Positions 52,953-64,000 of a DNA stretch of 64,000 nt are shown here, piece after piece. Positions within the stretch are counted from its first letter, which is position 1. The number at the start of each line of letters is the position of its first letter. The stretch comes from Axinella damicornis (lineage: Eukaryota; Porifera; Demospongiae; Axinellida; Axinellidae), in NCBI GenBank assembly GCA_963931865.1, contig OZ007510.1:1316717-1380716 (forward strand), given 5' to 3'. The notes beneath the pieces are model-generated. The model did not search any database. It was not told the origin of the DNA and saw nothing but the letters and a program-made list of their open reading frames with translations. Position numbers and translations under genes: made by a program.

Positions 52953-55900
52953 ACACACAGCCCACCTCTTCCAGCAGTCTGCATGCATATGATGACCACA
53001 GCCACTGGTGTAGGTTCCCCGAGGTAGGTCCACTCTTGCACCCAGGAAGTCCAGGTCTGCCATGAGCGTTCGAATTCACAACAGAGATTGGCATCACCAT
53101 AGCAACTAACTTAGCAACACCTTTGCGGAACTGATCTGTTCACTTAACAGTCATTGCATGACTACCAATTTTCTGGCTCCAACCATGTCATATGTTTCGT
53201 AAATGGGAGTGGTCTTGATCAGGTGGCTAATTTGTAAATGGGAGTGGTCTTGATCAGGTGGCTAATTTGTTATCTTTGGTAGCCCAAATATGGAAGATTC
53301 GAGTCTTACAGTCTACAGATGAAATCATTCCCGGTGACAAAGCAATACCAGTGACTAACAACCAACACTCTCGTCTAAGGCTGGACTGAATTGGGACAAC
53401 CAACTACACGTTCAACCAACTACACGTTCAACGCTTGGTGTGTATGACAGTTGCCCACCGCTAGCTAGATACTGTAAGAAACCAGTTACATATTTCTCAG
53501 TCTCTTGGCATATTTACCAAGTTCATCAGTGTTCAATGTCAATCACAGTAAGATCCATCCGGCCTCATTCCCACGCAGCCTGGGAATGAGGCTGAGATCC
53601 ATCCAGTCTCATTCCCACACAACCTGGGAATGACACCAAGATCCATCCAGTCTCATTCCCACACAACCTGGGAATGACACCAAGATCCATCCGGCCTCCT
53701 TCCCACGCAGCCTGGGAATGAGGCTGAGATCCATCCAGCCTCATTCCCACGCAGCCTGGGAATGACACCAAGATCCATCCAGCCTCATTCCCATGCAGCT
53801 GGATAAGATCCATCCGGCCTCTGCATTATTACCTCTGTTTGTATCAACAGGTGGACACTTCCTCAGCACACAGGACCGCTGCACATGGACAGCCTGGACA
53901 AACGTTCGCTCCTGGGAGGAAAAATCCTTGGTCTCCTCTTGGCAGAGAATGCAGGTGACCTCCATGGGGGAGGGGGCATGGCCCATCAGGGAAGACACGC
54001 CTACCCCACTGCAAGTGGCCGGCACCTTGTCAGCACCAGTTCCTGAATCACTGAAGAGCAGAGAGCGTAGAGTAAACATGTACACCATCACAAGCTGAGT
54101 GAGATGGTCAACTCACACTTCCTCTGTCGCCGAGGGGTCCGACCCCTCAATCTCCTCTCTGTGGTCCTCCAGAAACCTCCGCTGCATTGCAGACATCTGA
54201 GCCATCAGTCGGTCGCGCCGCTCCTTCGCCATCTCCCTCTTCTTGGAGGCATTCACGTCTGGTGATGGCTCATCCTCCTCCTCTTCCACTTGGGGGGCGA
54301 GGGAGGCCTCTGTTGTGGGAGTACCTGGACCGTGGTCGCGCGCAGCCCTCAGGTACTGGAGTAGGAGGGTGGGTCAGCGATTATAGAACCAATCGGAAAC
54401 TGTACTTGGTTCCCAGACAGGATGTGTTTGGTTCCCAGACAGGATGTGTTTGGTTCCCAGACAGGATGTGTTTGGAATGATGGTTATTGAGTAATTCACT
54501 AGCATACAGTTATCCCAAATCTGTCTGTTAGTGGGTGGAGTGTCAGTTGCCAGGCAACCAGCTTACCTGAACTGTCCACAAGAGCAGTGTACGGTGTTCT
54601 TCTGCTCTGCGATTGGTAAGCAGGTTTTCAAGATACTCCAGGAAGGCATTGTCTGTGGGATAGCAAGACAGAGCATTGTTCCTTCCGCCTTGCAAAACAT
54701 TGAAATACACACTTGCCTGAAGAGACAGTAATGCCATATGTTCCTTACACAATGGGAATTTGCACATCTCGAGCTTGTGGGCATGTGAGGTGGTACCAGG
54801 TTTGCAACGCGAGTACGTGCTGGTCACACGTTTGAACAAGTAACTACATGTATGTATACTACTGTCAGCCTCGTTCCCAGGCCACTGCCCAGGCTGGGAA
54901 CGAGGCTATACTACTGTCAGCCTCGTTCCCAGGCCACTGTCCAGGCTGGGAACGAGGCTATACTACTGTAGCATCTGCTTACTTCCAAAGCTGCCAATGG
55001 CAGCATTGCACAGAGATTTGGGGTCAGTGGGCGTCTCTTCGGATAGCATCAGTGCACACAAGTGAAGTGTCTGGGAAGAGAAAGCATTACCCCACTTCAA
55101 AGCATGCTACTGCCAATCAGTTGAACAGCATTAAATTGGCAACAACTCCTGGTAGGTCTGTACAGTGGAACCCCTCCCCTCCGCTCCCCACAGGACAACT
55201 CCTGGTCTGTACAGTGGAACCCCTCCCCTCCGCTCCCCACAGGACAACTCCTGGTCTGTACAGTGGAACCCCTCCCCTCCGCTCCCCACAGGACAACTCC
55301 TGGTCTGTACAGTGGAACCCCTCCCCTCCGCTCCCCACAGGTCAACTCCTGGTAGGTCTGTACAGTGGAACCCCTCCCCTCCGCTCCCCACAGGACAACT
55401 CCTGGTCTGTACAGTGGAACCCCTCCCCTCCGCTCCCCACAGGACAACTCCTGGTCTGTACAGTGGAACCCCTCCCCTCCGCTCCCCACAGGTCAACTCC
55501 TGGTCTGTACAGTGGAACCCCTCCCCTCCGCTCTCCACAGGTCAACTCCTGGTCTGTACAGTGGAACCCCTCCCCTCCACTCCCCACAGGACAACTCCTG
55601 GTCTGTACAGTGGAACCCCTCCCCTCCGCTCCCCACAGGACAACTCCTGGTCTGTACAGTGGAACCCCTCCCCTCCGCTCCCCACAGGTCAACTCCTGGT
55701 CTGTACAGTGGAACCCCTCCCCTCCGCTCCCCACAGGTCAACTCCTGGTCTGTACAGTGGAACCCCTCCCCTCCACTCCCCACAGGACAACTCCTGGTCT
55801 GTACAGTGGAACCCCTCCCCTCCGCTCCCCACAGGACTGTAGCATCTGCTTACTTCCAAAGCCACCAATGGCAGCATTCTACCAATTACGCCAAAATTGG

Positions 55901-58900
55901 CAGAAACAGCACTCCTGTTCCATAGGGTGACTGACGTGCCATTTCTGCCAAAAATGGAACAACCAACCAAAATTGGCAGACAGCACACCAACGATACACA
56001 GTGAACCAATCAAGTCTTGTTTGCTACATGTACACTAGTTGTTGTGGAGGTCATCCTGCATGCATAGCCTCGTTCCCAGGCCTTCTACACCTCCAGTTTT
56101 GATCATTTACAGTATGCAAAAATACTGTACACAATCAAAAACTGGTGGTGCAGAAGGCCTGGGAACGAGGCTATACAAGCAGTTATAGCAGACTAATATG
56201 CTAGGTATCTTGGGCTAGGAATGAGATACGAGGCTGGGATTTGCACCGTTGTGATCAGCATGAGTAGAGCATTCCAATTATGTCCATTTTGCTGTCAGTT
56301 GAATTTTGACCCAAAATCATGAAAATCCATGGATTATAGCCTTTGGTCGACTGCGGTTTTTGACAAAATGTGACCAAAATTTAAAAATCATTTTAAGGAC
56401 ATCATTTTAAAGGTCTTTTTATGCTGACCACAATGGCATAATACCCAGCTTCATATCTCATTCACATACCCTAGTTGCAACGTTCACTTCCAATTCTACT
56501 CCCAATACCAATTTTGGAAGAAGTGACACAACAGTCACCCTATAGAACAGGAGTGCTGTTTCTGTCAATTTTGCCTTAATTCCAAAATTGGCATCTCAAA
56601 ATGTGCCATAAAATGGTTTCCAAAATGTGGCACAAAACATACCTCCTGCTACAACAGAACACAACTTCATTGATACCTGACCAACTCTGAACTTCAAAAG
56701 TGCAATACTATTTCTGAGGACACCTATCCAAGAACTAGGGTGTGACTGTCTGGCCAAGAGGTTAAGCACTCAACTGTGGTGTGAGCTTCAAATTCCACCA
56801 GCTGCACTGAGGAAGGTTTGTCTCTGGTTTCCCTTCTCAGGAAAATGATTGCTTTCTGCCTTTTTCCACCTATCTTGGAAAATTTTTCAAAACTCAGGCC
56901 ATTTCTTGTCCCAAGGGTGTTTGTACCAGAGGACTTCCATGGATTTAACAGACAATATCAAATCGTTGCAGAGGAAATACCTCACCTCATGTAAGAGTTT
57001 GTCAGACCAGAACTTTGACTCTGGGGAGGAGGCTTGTTTCAACACGCACTGGATGACACGGTGGAGTACAGGGCAAGACGTCAGTCTCATCACACCCTGG
57101 AATGCCTCACAGAAGGGAGGAGGGTGCCCCGGAGGTGCAGCTGTGGGGAAGGGAGGAGAAGGCATGGATAGGGAAGGGGGAGGGGAGGAGGGGCTATGGA
57201 TGGGAAGGAGGGAGGTGATGTGAGGGTGAAGAGGGAAAGGAAATGACAAGAAGTTGCTGAAATTTCAAACTTACGTGCAACTCGACTCGCACCACCAGCA
57301 GCTTTGATCTTCTTTCTGCGAGTGTCCTCCGCCTGTGTAGTGCACAACAGTAGATCGGTTAAGATCACATGACCTTCAGTTGTGAAGCCACATTAAGATC
57401 ACATGACCTTCAGCCATATGACCTTCAACAAACATTTCAATGCTGTTCACGCACTCCATTCACACGCTTGCCTTGGAGTGATCCATTCGGTTGTAGTGGA
57501 AGAAGAAGGGGTTGTACTCCTTCTCACAGCTGGGTTTCAGTTCAAATACAGATTTGCCGGTGCTGTGTCCACGCCTAAGATAAGGTAGAACCAGAGCACA
57601 TGATAGATAATTGGAGGCAGGGTCTGTTCACACAGAAGCAGTGCGCATGTGTATTTATGAGCAACAGAATGAGTGGGTGTGAGGACAAAGAGGAGAAGGA
57701 GGAGAGGGGGGTGCTGGAACTCACTTCAGAGTGGCCACTTCCTTCAACAATCGGTCAATTTCATTCTCATTCTCACTCATCTGACGAGGAAAACATAGCC
57801 GGTGCAAGTTAGGGGAGGGGAGGAGATGTGCTGCTTACTATTAAGCATACAAACTCAAGCAAATTGAATTCAGTAAGCTCACTCACTCTTCTGCCCTCCC
57901 TCCTGTCACTAGAGGGAATGAGCTCACTCACTCTTCTGCCCTCCCTCCTGTCACTAGAGGGAATACGCTCACTCACTCTTTTGCCCTCCCTCCTGTCACT
58001 AGAGGGAATACGCTCACTCACTCTTTTGCCCTCCCTCCTGTCACTAGAGGGAATGAGCTCACTCACTCTTCTGCCCTCCCTCCTGTCACTAGAGGGAATG
58101 AGCTCACTCACTCTTCTGCCCTCCCTCCTGTCACTAGAGGGAATGAGGAGGCATTCTTCCACTTACCCTGAACTGCTTGAGCAGTTCACTGTGAGAGAGA
58201 GGAGAGATGTACAGGCGGTGGATGATCTCCCTCCGCAGAGCATCTGTGGCCGCTACCCCTTCTCCAACACCTTGTGCATAACGCTCCGCTATATGAAGAG
58301 GAGGGACAAGGAAGAAGAACAAAGAGGGAAGGGGAGAGTAGGAAGGATGAGGGAGAGGAGGGGGGGAGGGGGGAGGAGGAGGTATGAGGAAGGGAGGGAG
58401 GATAAGGGAGAGAGGAGGGAGGGGGAGGAGGAGGGGGAGATCCATGGGCCTTCAGTTTGTGGAATTGAGTGACCTTTGTACTTTGAGTTGCACTCACAGA
58501 ACACGATGATGAGCAAGAAGAGGAACTCTTCTGCTTCACTGATGAAGAATCGCAGGGCATCCTCAGTTCCCTCCCCTCTCTTCACCGGGTCACTTTCTGG
58601 GCTGCAGGGACAGGAGAGTATACAGATAACAGAGGGGTGACAGGGTTATGAAAGTCCCTTGAGGTGCATACCATGTAAGCCATTTCTCCAGGCGGAACTT
58701 GTAGATCAGAGCATACAGGAAGACATTTGGGTCCATGATGGATGCCATAGCCTGCATTGGGAGTATTGGGAACAGAGTGGAGACATGTGAACAGAGGAGG
58801 GGGAGGGAGGAGAGGGAGGGAGGGAGGAGAGGGAGGAGGAGGAGGAGGGAGGGAAGGAGGGAGGGAGGGAGGGAGGGAAGGAGGGAGGGAGGGAGGGAGG

Positions 58901-59254
58901 GAAGGAGGGAGGGAGGGAGGGAGGGAGGGAGGGAGGGAGGGAGAGAGGGAGGGAGGGAGGGAGGGAGGGAGGGAGGGAGGGAGGGAGGGAGGTAAGAGGG
59001 AGAAGAGGGAAGAGAGGGAGAGAGAAAGGAGGAGGGAGGAGAAAGGGAACAGAGTCCTCCTACCTGTAGCATGGTGATGTCCTTGTCAAACATGACCTCC
59101 TTGCTGAAGTGGAACTGGTAGTTCATGATCTGGTTGACCACAGAGTAGCCGTTGCGCTTCCACATCCCAGCCAGCACCTGGACCGCCATCACAATCACCC
59201 GGGAACAGTGCTCCATCAGGAAGAGTGGGGTCCGCATATCCTTGGGGTGTGTGT

Positions 59255-59294
<40 letters not shown>

Positions 59295-62200
59295 GTGTGT
59301 GTGTAGTGGGGGGGGGGGGGGGGGGGGGGGGGGTGAGATGCACTGTATGACCGTGTGAAGGGTTGAGCCGTGTGAAGGGGTGAGTTGTGGGAAGGGGTGA
59401 GGGGGTGTGGCTAGTGCACAGCCAACTTACAGTTGGAGAAACCTGCAGTAGCTGCGGCAGAGACAGCTTCTGTGCACTGGCACCCATCAGAAGGCCTGCA
59501 CACAGAGATGAGATGTGTGGGGGTCCAAGTCAGAGTGAGATACATGTACCTGACCCCTTGTCCCAGGACAGCTATAGGACATCTTTCCTTCATACCTGTA
59601 CCTGATCCCCTTGTCCCAGGACAGCTATGGACATCTTTCCTTGATACCTGTACCTGACCCCCTTGTCCCAGGACAGCTGGACATCTTTCCTTGATACCTG
59701 TACCTGACCCCCTTGTCCCAGGACAGCTACGGACATCTTTCCTTGATACGTATTACCTGTACCTGACCCCCTTGTCCCAGGACAGCTATGGACATCTTTC
59801 CTTGATACATGCACCTAGCTCAAGTAAAGGTAAGTGAAATGAGACACTGACTTGCAATGAGTCTGGGCAGAGGTTGGTGAACAGAAATGTAGTCCTTCAG
59901 GATGTCAAAATGGATCAGTTCGATGTGTTTTTTGCCAACCAGACTCTGTTCCACACCTGGGAGGAGGGGAGGAGGGAGAGGGGAGGGAGGGATCGAGGGG
60001 GGGGGGGAGGGATTGAGGGAGAGGGGAGGGAGGGAGGGAGAGGGGAGGGAGGGAGAGGGGAGGGAGGGATCAAGAGGGGAGGGAGGGATCAAGAGGGAGG
60101 GAGGGAGTGAGGGAAGGGAGGGAGGGAGTGAGGGAAGGGAGGGAGAGGGGAGGGAGAGGGGAGGGATATTATCAGGAGCGCATGAGCCGCCGAAGGCAGC
60201 GAAGGAGCGTTTAACTAGTAAAGACATGTAGTAGTCCCTCACACCTTTTGGTTTATACCTTATATGGAAGACGTGAAGAAGGTTGCAGAAACCAAGTAAC
60301 CAGTAGCCCAGTAAGACACCCAGCTTGTCACTCTCGCTCCACTTACATGTATGCCACACGGTTTGTCGTTCAGGGTATTGCGTAAACTGGATCGTTTCCT
60401 TCTCGTTCACTTGCTGTTTCACGGAAGCTTCGAAGATGGACCGTCTGACATCCATTTTACGCAGTCTCTTTAGCTAACAAGTAGCTAGCTAGCGTAGTTC
60501 ATTCTTAGAAACGCGGCGAACCTTCTTCGTTGGTTTGCTGGCCGTTGAAGCCGCTGCACGTAGTGCCATCGTCCTAGTCAGCTAGCTCTAGTATCTATGG
60601 CAGCACAAAGGCCAATTTGCATTTCATACCTACTAGCTCCTTTTCACACAAATCCTTACAACTGCATTAGGTAATGGCCTCTTTGCCATATAAGGTAAAA
60701 TTTTTGAGGTGTGAAGGACTACTACATGTCCTAGGGCGGGCGGAGTTGAACACTCCTTCGCCGCCTTTGGCGGCTCATGCGCTCCTGATATTATATATGC
60801 ACCAAATTACACACATTATGTTACTAGCCAGTCAGCTTACTGTGATTCTTGAAAGGCATCTTGGGTTTCTGGGCGACCATCTCATGCTTCTTCACAGCAG
60901 CTCTGACTGCCTTTTGCAAGAGGATATACTGTAGGGAGATTATCGTGACTCCATGTATTGGTTTCATATATTGGAGTCAAAGTGAGAAGAAATAGAACTG
61001 TGCACACGAGATTCATAATCAGTAACATCACTAGTAATCATTTACAGCGAGCAACGACAATCATACACACACTCAATGACACAACTCACATCTGATGTGC
61101 ACCAGTCTGCGAACATCATGACGGCCGGCTGCAGAACGATGCTCAAGTTGAAGGTGTGCTCCCACGGCTCCTCCCTCTCCACATGGAACCCACGCTGACG
61201 CTTCATTGGGTCTGCATTCTGCATGCACAAGAGCAGGTGCCAGTTCGTTAGACCACATCAGCCAGCTGCAGCTTTCTAATGCACACATCTCAGGAATGAC
61301 TGGACTTCTGGTGCACAGCCACATTCCCAGGCTCCATCCCAGCATGGGAATGAGGCAAAGATCATAACCACCTTCGTGTCAAGTACCATCCATTCATCAT
61401 AAATTGATATACGCATGAGAAACTGTTCATGCAATCGAAACACTTCATCTCACGGCTAATGGGTGTCGTGTACCCACATGCACATCACACAGTCAAACAA
61501 CATCAATGGATGCTGCAACCTTGCCCACTCATGAAGTACCCTGGTACGCACGTACCTGTAGCTGCAACCTTGCCCGCACACATTGTACCCCGGTACGCAC
61601 GTACCTGCAGCATCCCCAGTATCAATGGATGCTGCAACCTTGCCCGCACACAGTGTACCCCGGTACGCACGTACCTGCAGCATCCCCAGTATCAATGGAT
61701 GCTGCAACCTTGCCCGCACACAGTGTACCCCGGTACGCACGTACCTGCAGCATCCCCAGTATCAATGGATGCTGCAACCTTGCCCACACACAGTGTACCC
61801 CGGTACGCACGTACCTGCAGCATCCCCAGTATCAATGGATGCTGCAACCTTGCCCGCACACAGTGTACCCCGGTACGCACGTACCTGCAGCATCCCCAGT
61901 ATCAATGGATGCTGCAACCTTGCCCACACACAGTGTACCCCGGTACACACGTACCTGCAGCATCCCCAGCAGGTCAAGAAGCAAGGAGAACGCCGTCAGA
62001 GCTTGGGACCTCAAGTCTTCTGTCCACACCTCCGGCTTGCTGCGCAGCACATACCTGGTGGGTGAGGGATCAGGCATTGGTACATGTAGCAGCACTGCCA
62101 GTGAAACCTTCCTAGCATGCTCTTCACTGAGCAACTAACCCTAACCCTAACTGCACCGCCAGTAAAAACCCTCCCAGTAGACTCTAAACCCTCATAGTAC

Positions 62201-64000
62201 ACTCTGCATTGCTCAACTGCACTACCAGTGAAACCCTCCTAGTATGCTGAGCTCAATGCAACACAAAGGAGTCTGATGAGTCCCTACGACACCTCTGCAC
62301 TATAACCACTCTACAAAAGCACATTTGTAAAGACATTTCTACAGACCTTTCAGTCACATGACCAAACACTTTGTCATGTGGAGGGCACATGACCAGAGGC
62401 TCTCACCCACCTCAAGTCATACATAATGTATGCCATCCTTGTATGTTTGTAGTTGCTGGATCTTGGTTTGAAGGCACCACTGGTTGGGTCTTTGCATGGC
62501 GCAAGCAGCTCTAAGAGAGTCCTGAAAATCTTTTCAAGCAGGCCATGTTCTGTCACCAGCATGCGACTCTGAGGGAGGGAGGGAGGGAGGGAGGGAGGGA
62601 GGGAGGGAGGGAGGGAGGGAGGGAGGGGGGGGGAGGGAGGGAGGGAGGGAGGGAGGGAGGGAGGGAGGGAGGGAGGGAGGGAGGGAGGGAGGGAGGGAGG
62701 GAGGGAGGGAGGGAGGGAAGAGACTTGATCATGTTCGCAGACAGTTTGCAAAAGGTATGCACTTACCAGTGATGGCACAGTGAACAGTTGGACAGTCATG
62801 TTGCTCGCCTGAAAGAGAGGAATAGTATTATGGTAAGCTGTTGCTTCACAGAATGGAATGGAGTCACAGGGAATGGGACAGAGTCACAGTGAATGGACTG
62901 GAATTCCATGGATACATGTACTCACACAGATGTCATGGTGGTGCGAGTCGACCACAAAGTTCTTCTGAAGTTCACAGTAGTTCTTTGTAAGATTGATAGC
63001 CATGTCCTTCTTGTACAGTGGGTCCATGTAAATCCTGATGGAGGAAGGGGGAGGTAGGTAGGTAGGGAGGGAGGGAGGGAGGGAGGGAGGGAGGGAGGGA
63101 GGGAGGGAGGGAGGGAGGGAGGGAGGGAGGGAGGGAGGGAGGGAGGGAGGGAGGAAGGGAGGGGAGGTAGGTAGGGAGGGAGGGAGGGAGGGAGGGAGGA
63201 AGGGAGGGAGGGAGGGGAGGGAGGGAGGGAGGGAGGGAGGGAGGGAGGGAGGGAGGGAGGGAGGGAGGGAGGGAGGGAGGGAGGGAGGAGGGTAGGCTCA
63301 GAGATGGAAGAGATAAACACTTACGAACTCATCACCAGTCTTTGCCAATTGATTCTCGCAGCTGTTGCAGTATGATATATAGCGTATGTGTAGGTGGGGA
63401 AGGGGGAGCAGGAGATGTGAGCATTAGATGTGTAAAGTTGGAGACACTGCTAATAAAGAGTGCTACAACTGTACTCACTGATCCACATGTTGCTACAACT
63501 GTACTCACTGATCCACATGTTGCTACAACTGCACTCACTGATCCACATGTTGCTACAACTGTACTCACTGATCCACATGTTGCTACAACTGTACTCACTG
63601 ATCCACATGTTGCTACAACTGCACTCACTGATCCACATGTTGCTACAACTGTACTCACTGATCCACATGTTGCTACAACTGCACTCACTGATCCACATGT
63701 TGCTACAACTGTACTCACTGATCCACATGTTGCTATCGTTGAGGAAGAACTTGTCTAGGATACAGCACCCTCCAGCCCGGGAAGATACTTCCACCAGTGC
63801 CATTGAGATGAGACGGCGGAAAGCAACTAAAACATGGGGAGAGAGGGAGGGACAATTCATCTATGCTCCGTTCATTCAGGTCTATCCCTCCCTCCCACTT
63901 ACCAGACTTCTCGGCCAGCTCTTTGAGAAGGGAGAGACAGAGGATGGCATTGCTCTGGTGGGCACTCACTGCAGCGTGATACACCACAACCTTCAGAGGC
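51989..64000 (-). CDS. UBR1/UBR2-type E3 ligase, copy B (second haplotype or duplicated contig end), partial
   Basis: Same exons, order and strand as 36409-49820. They run from the RING exon (FLCPLCQCYSNT, ~52290-52010) and GCGHHMHADCWK (~53065-52970), through VTCILCQEE (~53990), MAQMSAMQRRFL (~54240), HYNRMDHSK (~57500), LRREIIHRLY (~58285), MDPNVFLYALIYKF (~58740), NGYSVVNQIMNYQF (~59200), SVHQPLPRLIA (~59870), FADWCTSD (~61110), LRSKPEVWTEDLRSQ (~62050), TEHGLLEKIF (~62560), MDPLYKKDM (~63025), to LDKFFLNDSNMW (~63830) and HAAVSAHQSNAI (64000-~63900). Exonic bases are nearly identical and reading frames are intact in both. Differences are mostly in repeats. It lacks the C-terminal half after the RING, which is unlikely for a real second gene placed before a gap. 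UBR-box exons may lie beyond 64000. Confidence 0.9.
52385..52761. mobile_element. Foldback (MITE-like) element with long arms, copy B
   Basis: Counterpart of 36823-37208 with a few single-base differences; same ends TAGCCTCGTTCCCAGGCC and GGCCTGAGAACGAGGCTA. Confidence 0.85.
53550..53815. repeat. Minisatellite of foldback-element ends (copy B)
   Basis: Expanded counterpart of 37912-38040: about six ~43-bp units of AAGATCCATCCAGYCTCATT / CCTGGGAATGACACC. Confidence 0.85.
54866..54964. mobile_element. Minimal foldback element, duplicated in copy B
   Basis: Two tandem copies of CAGCCTCGTTCCCAGGCC ... GGCTGGGAACGAGGCTA with TACTACTGT between. Copy A has one (39073). Confidence 0.8.
55140..55836. 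repeat. Minisatellite, ~45-50 bp unit x ~15 (copy B)
   Basis: Expanded counterpart of 39290-39650. It gives a 360-codon open frame on the plus strand that is an artefact of the repeat. Confidence 0.9.
56065..56174. mobile_element. Foldback (MITE-like) element, ~110 bp, copy B
   Basis: Counterpart of 39884-39993, same hairpin ends. Confidence 0.8.
57878..58148. repeat. Minisatellite, 45-bp unit x6 (copy B)
   Basis: Counterpart of 41697-41965. Confidence 0.9.
58795..58992. repeat. GGGA array (CCCT in gene sense), copy B
   Basis: Counterpart of 42620-42772 but longer, with GGAAGGAGG interruptions, upstream of the same acceptor. Confidence 0.95.
59240..59333. repeat. GT microsatellite plus G run at a UBR acceptor, copy B
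   Basis: GT units then about 25 G. In gene sense, C run, CA tract, then the acceptor CACCCCAAG before the exon starting DMRTPLFLMEH. Copy A is shorter (43034-43082). Confidence 0.9.
59540..59815. repeat. Minisatellite, ~50-bp unit x5 (copy B)
   Basis: Counterpart of 43285-44770 without the 584-bp TIR insertion and with many fewer units. Confidence 0.9.
60172..60788. mobile_element. TIR element, 617 bp, internally deleted, copy B
   Basis: Same ends and TATTA target duplication as 45162-45979, missing about 200 bp of interior (the 46-codon frame region). Confidence 0.85.
61560..61975 (-). repeat. Splice-donor minisatellite, 70-bp unit x6 (copy B)
   Basis: Counterpart of 46790-47670 with fewer units, again with CTGCAG|GTACGT in every unit. 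Confidence 0.92.
62576..62718. repeat. GGGA array abutting a UBR acceptor (copy B)
   Basis: Counterpart of 48276-48366, longer, with one GGGGGGGGG interruption. Confidence 0.95.
63048..63290. repeat. GGGA/GGTA array abutting a UBR acceptor (copy B)
   Basis: Counterpart of 48690-48922. Confidence 0.95.
63462..63735 (-). repeat. Splice-donor minisatellite, 30-bp unit x9 (copy B)
   Basis: Counterpart of 49100-49519; the same ATGTGGATCA|GTGAGT unit repeated from the true donor outward. Confidence 0.93.

Noticed and set aside
54848..55930. 360-codon plus-strand frame with repeated TPPLRSPQ-type units
   Set aside because: Artefact of the 45-50 bp intronic minisatellite.
51989..64000. Copy B as a separate paralogous UBR gene
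   Set aside because: It lacks the 3' half, begins exactly at a placeholder gap, and is nearly identical in exons to copy A; allelic or contig overlap is simpler.

Overview
The window is nuclear DNA of an animal: genes are split into many short exons with GT/AG introns, the genes are widely conserved metazoan ones, and introns are full of micro- and minisatellites and small inverted-repeat transposons. Gene content fits a non-vertebrate metazoan. A sponge or another early-branching marine animal is my best guess, but I cannot fix the species from sequence alone.

Layout. 1-8915 (minus): most of nucleoporin NUP133, whose 3' end lies off the left edge. 9004-10456 (plus): DNPH1 (2'-deoxynucleoside 5'-phosphate N-hydrolase 1), four exons, head-to-head with NUP133. 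12436-16982 (plus): a large, nearly intronless ankyrin-Roc-COR-death-domain protein. I place its true C-terminus in a small second exon. 17150-21110: three tandem copies of a ~1.34 kb non-coding unit. 21362-21456: a near-identical stray copy of the last DNPH1 exon. 21537-22040 (minus): SAYSD1. 22158-23339 (plus): MAD2L1BP (p31comet) with a coding minisatellite. 23462-27353 (minus): an eight-exon BtaA-like (DUF3419) betaine-lipid enzyme. 27557-29797 (plus): glyoxalase I, five exons. 30418-51788 (minus): a UBR1/UBR2-type N-recognin ubiquitin ligase. After a 200-N gap, 51989-64000 repeats the part of that gene seen at about 36409-49820. This is most likely an unmerged second haplotype or an overlapping contig end.

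Three gene pairs are head-to-head with 88, 117 and 203 bp between start codons: NUP133/DNPH1, SAYSD1/MAD2L1BP and BtaA-like/GLO1. These gaps are probable bidirectional promoters. The genes are housekeeping functions (nuclear pore, nucleotide clean-up, ER translocation quality control, spindle checkpoint, membrane lipid, methylglyoxal detoxification, N-degron pathway) and do not form one pathway.

The most unusual signal is in introns of the UBR gene. At least three minisatellites begin at an exon's 3' end, and every unit carries a copy of the exon end plus its 5' splice site. Separately, strand-consistent (CCCT)n or pyrimidine-rich arrays lie at or near many of this gene's 3' splice sites. Other notable items are a foldback transposon family ending in TAGCCTCGTTCCCAGGC, two TIR elements with 5-bp target duplications (one present in only one UBR copy), and homogenised 101-residue higher-order repeats in the ankyrin gene.
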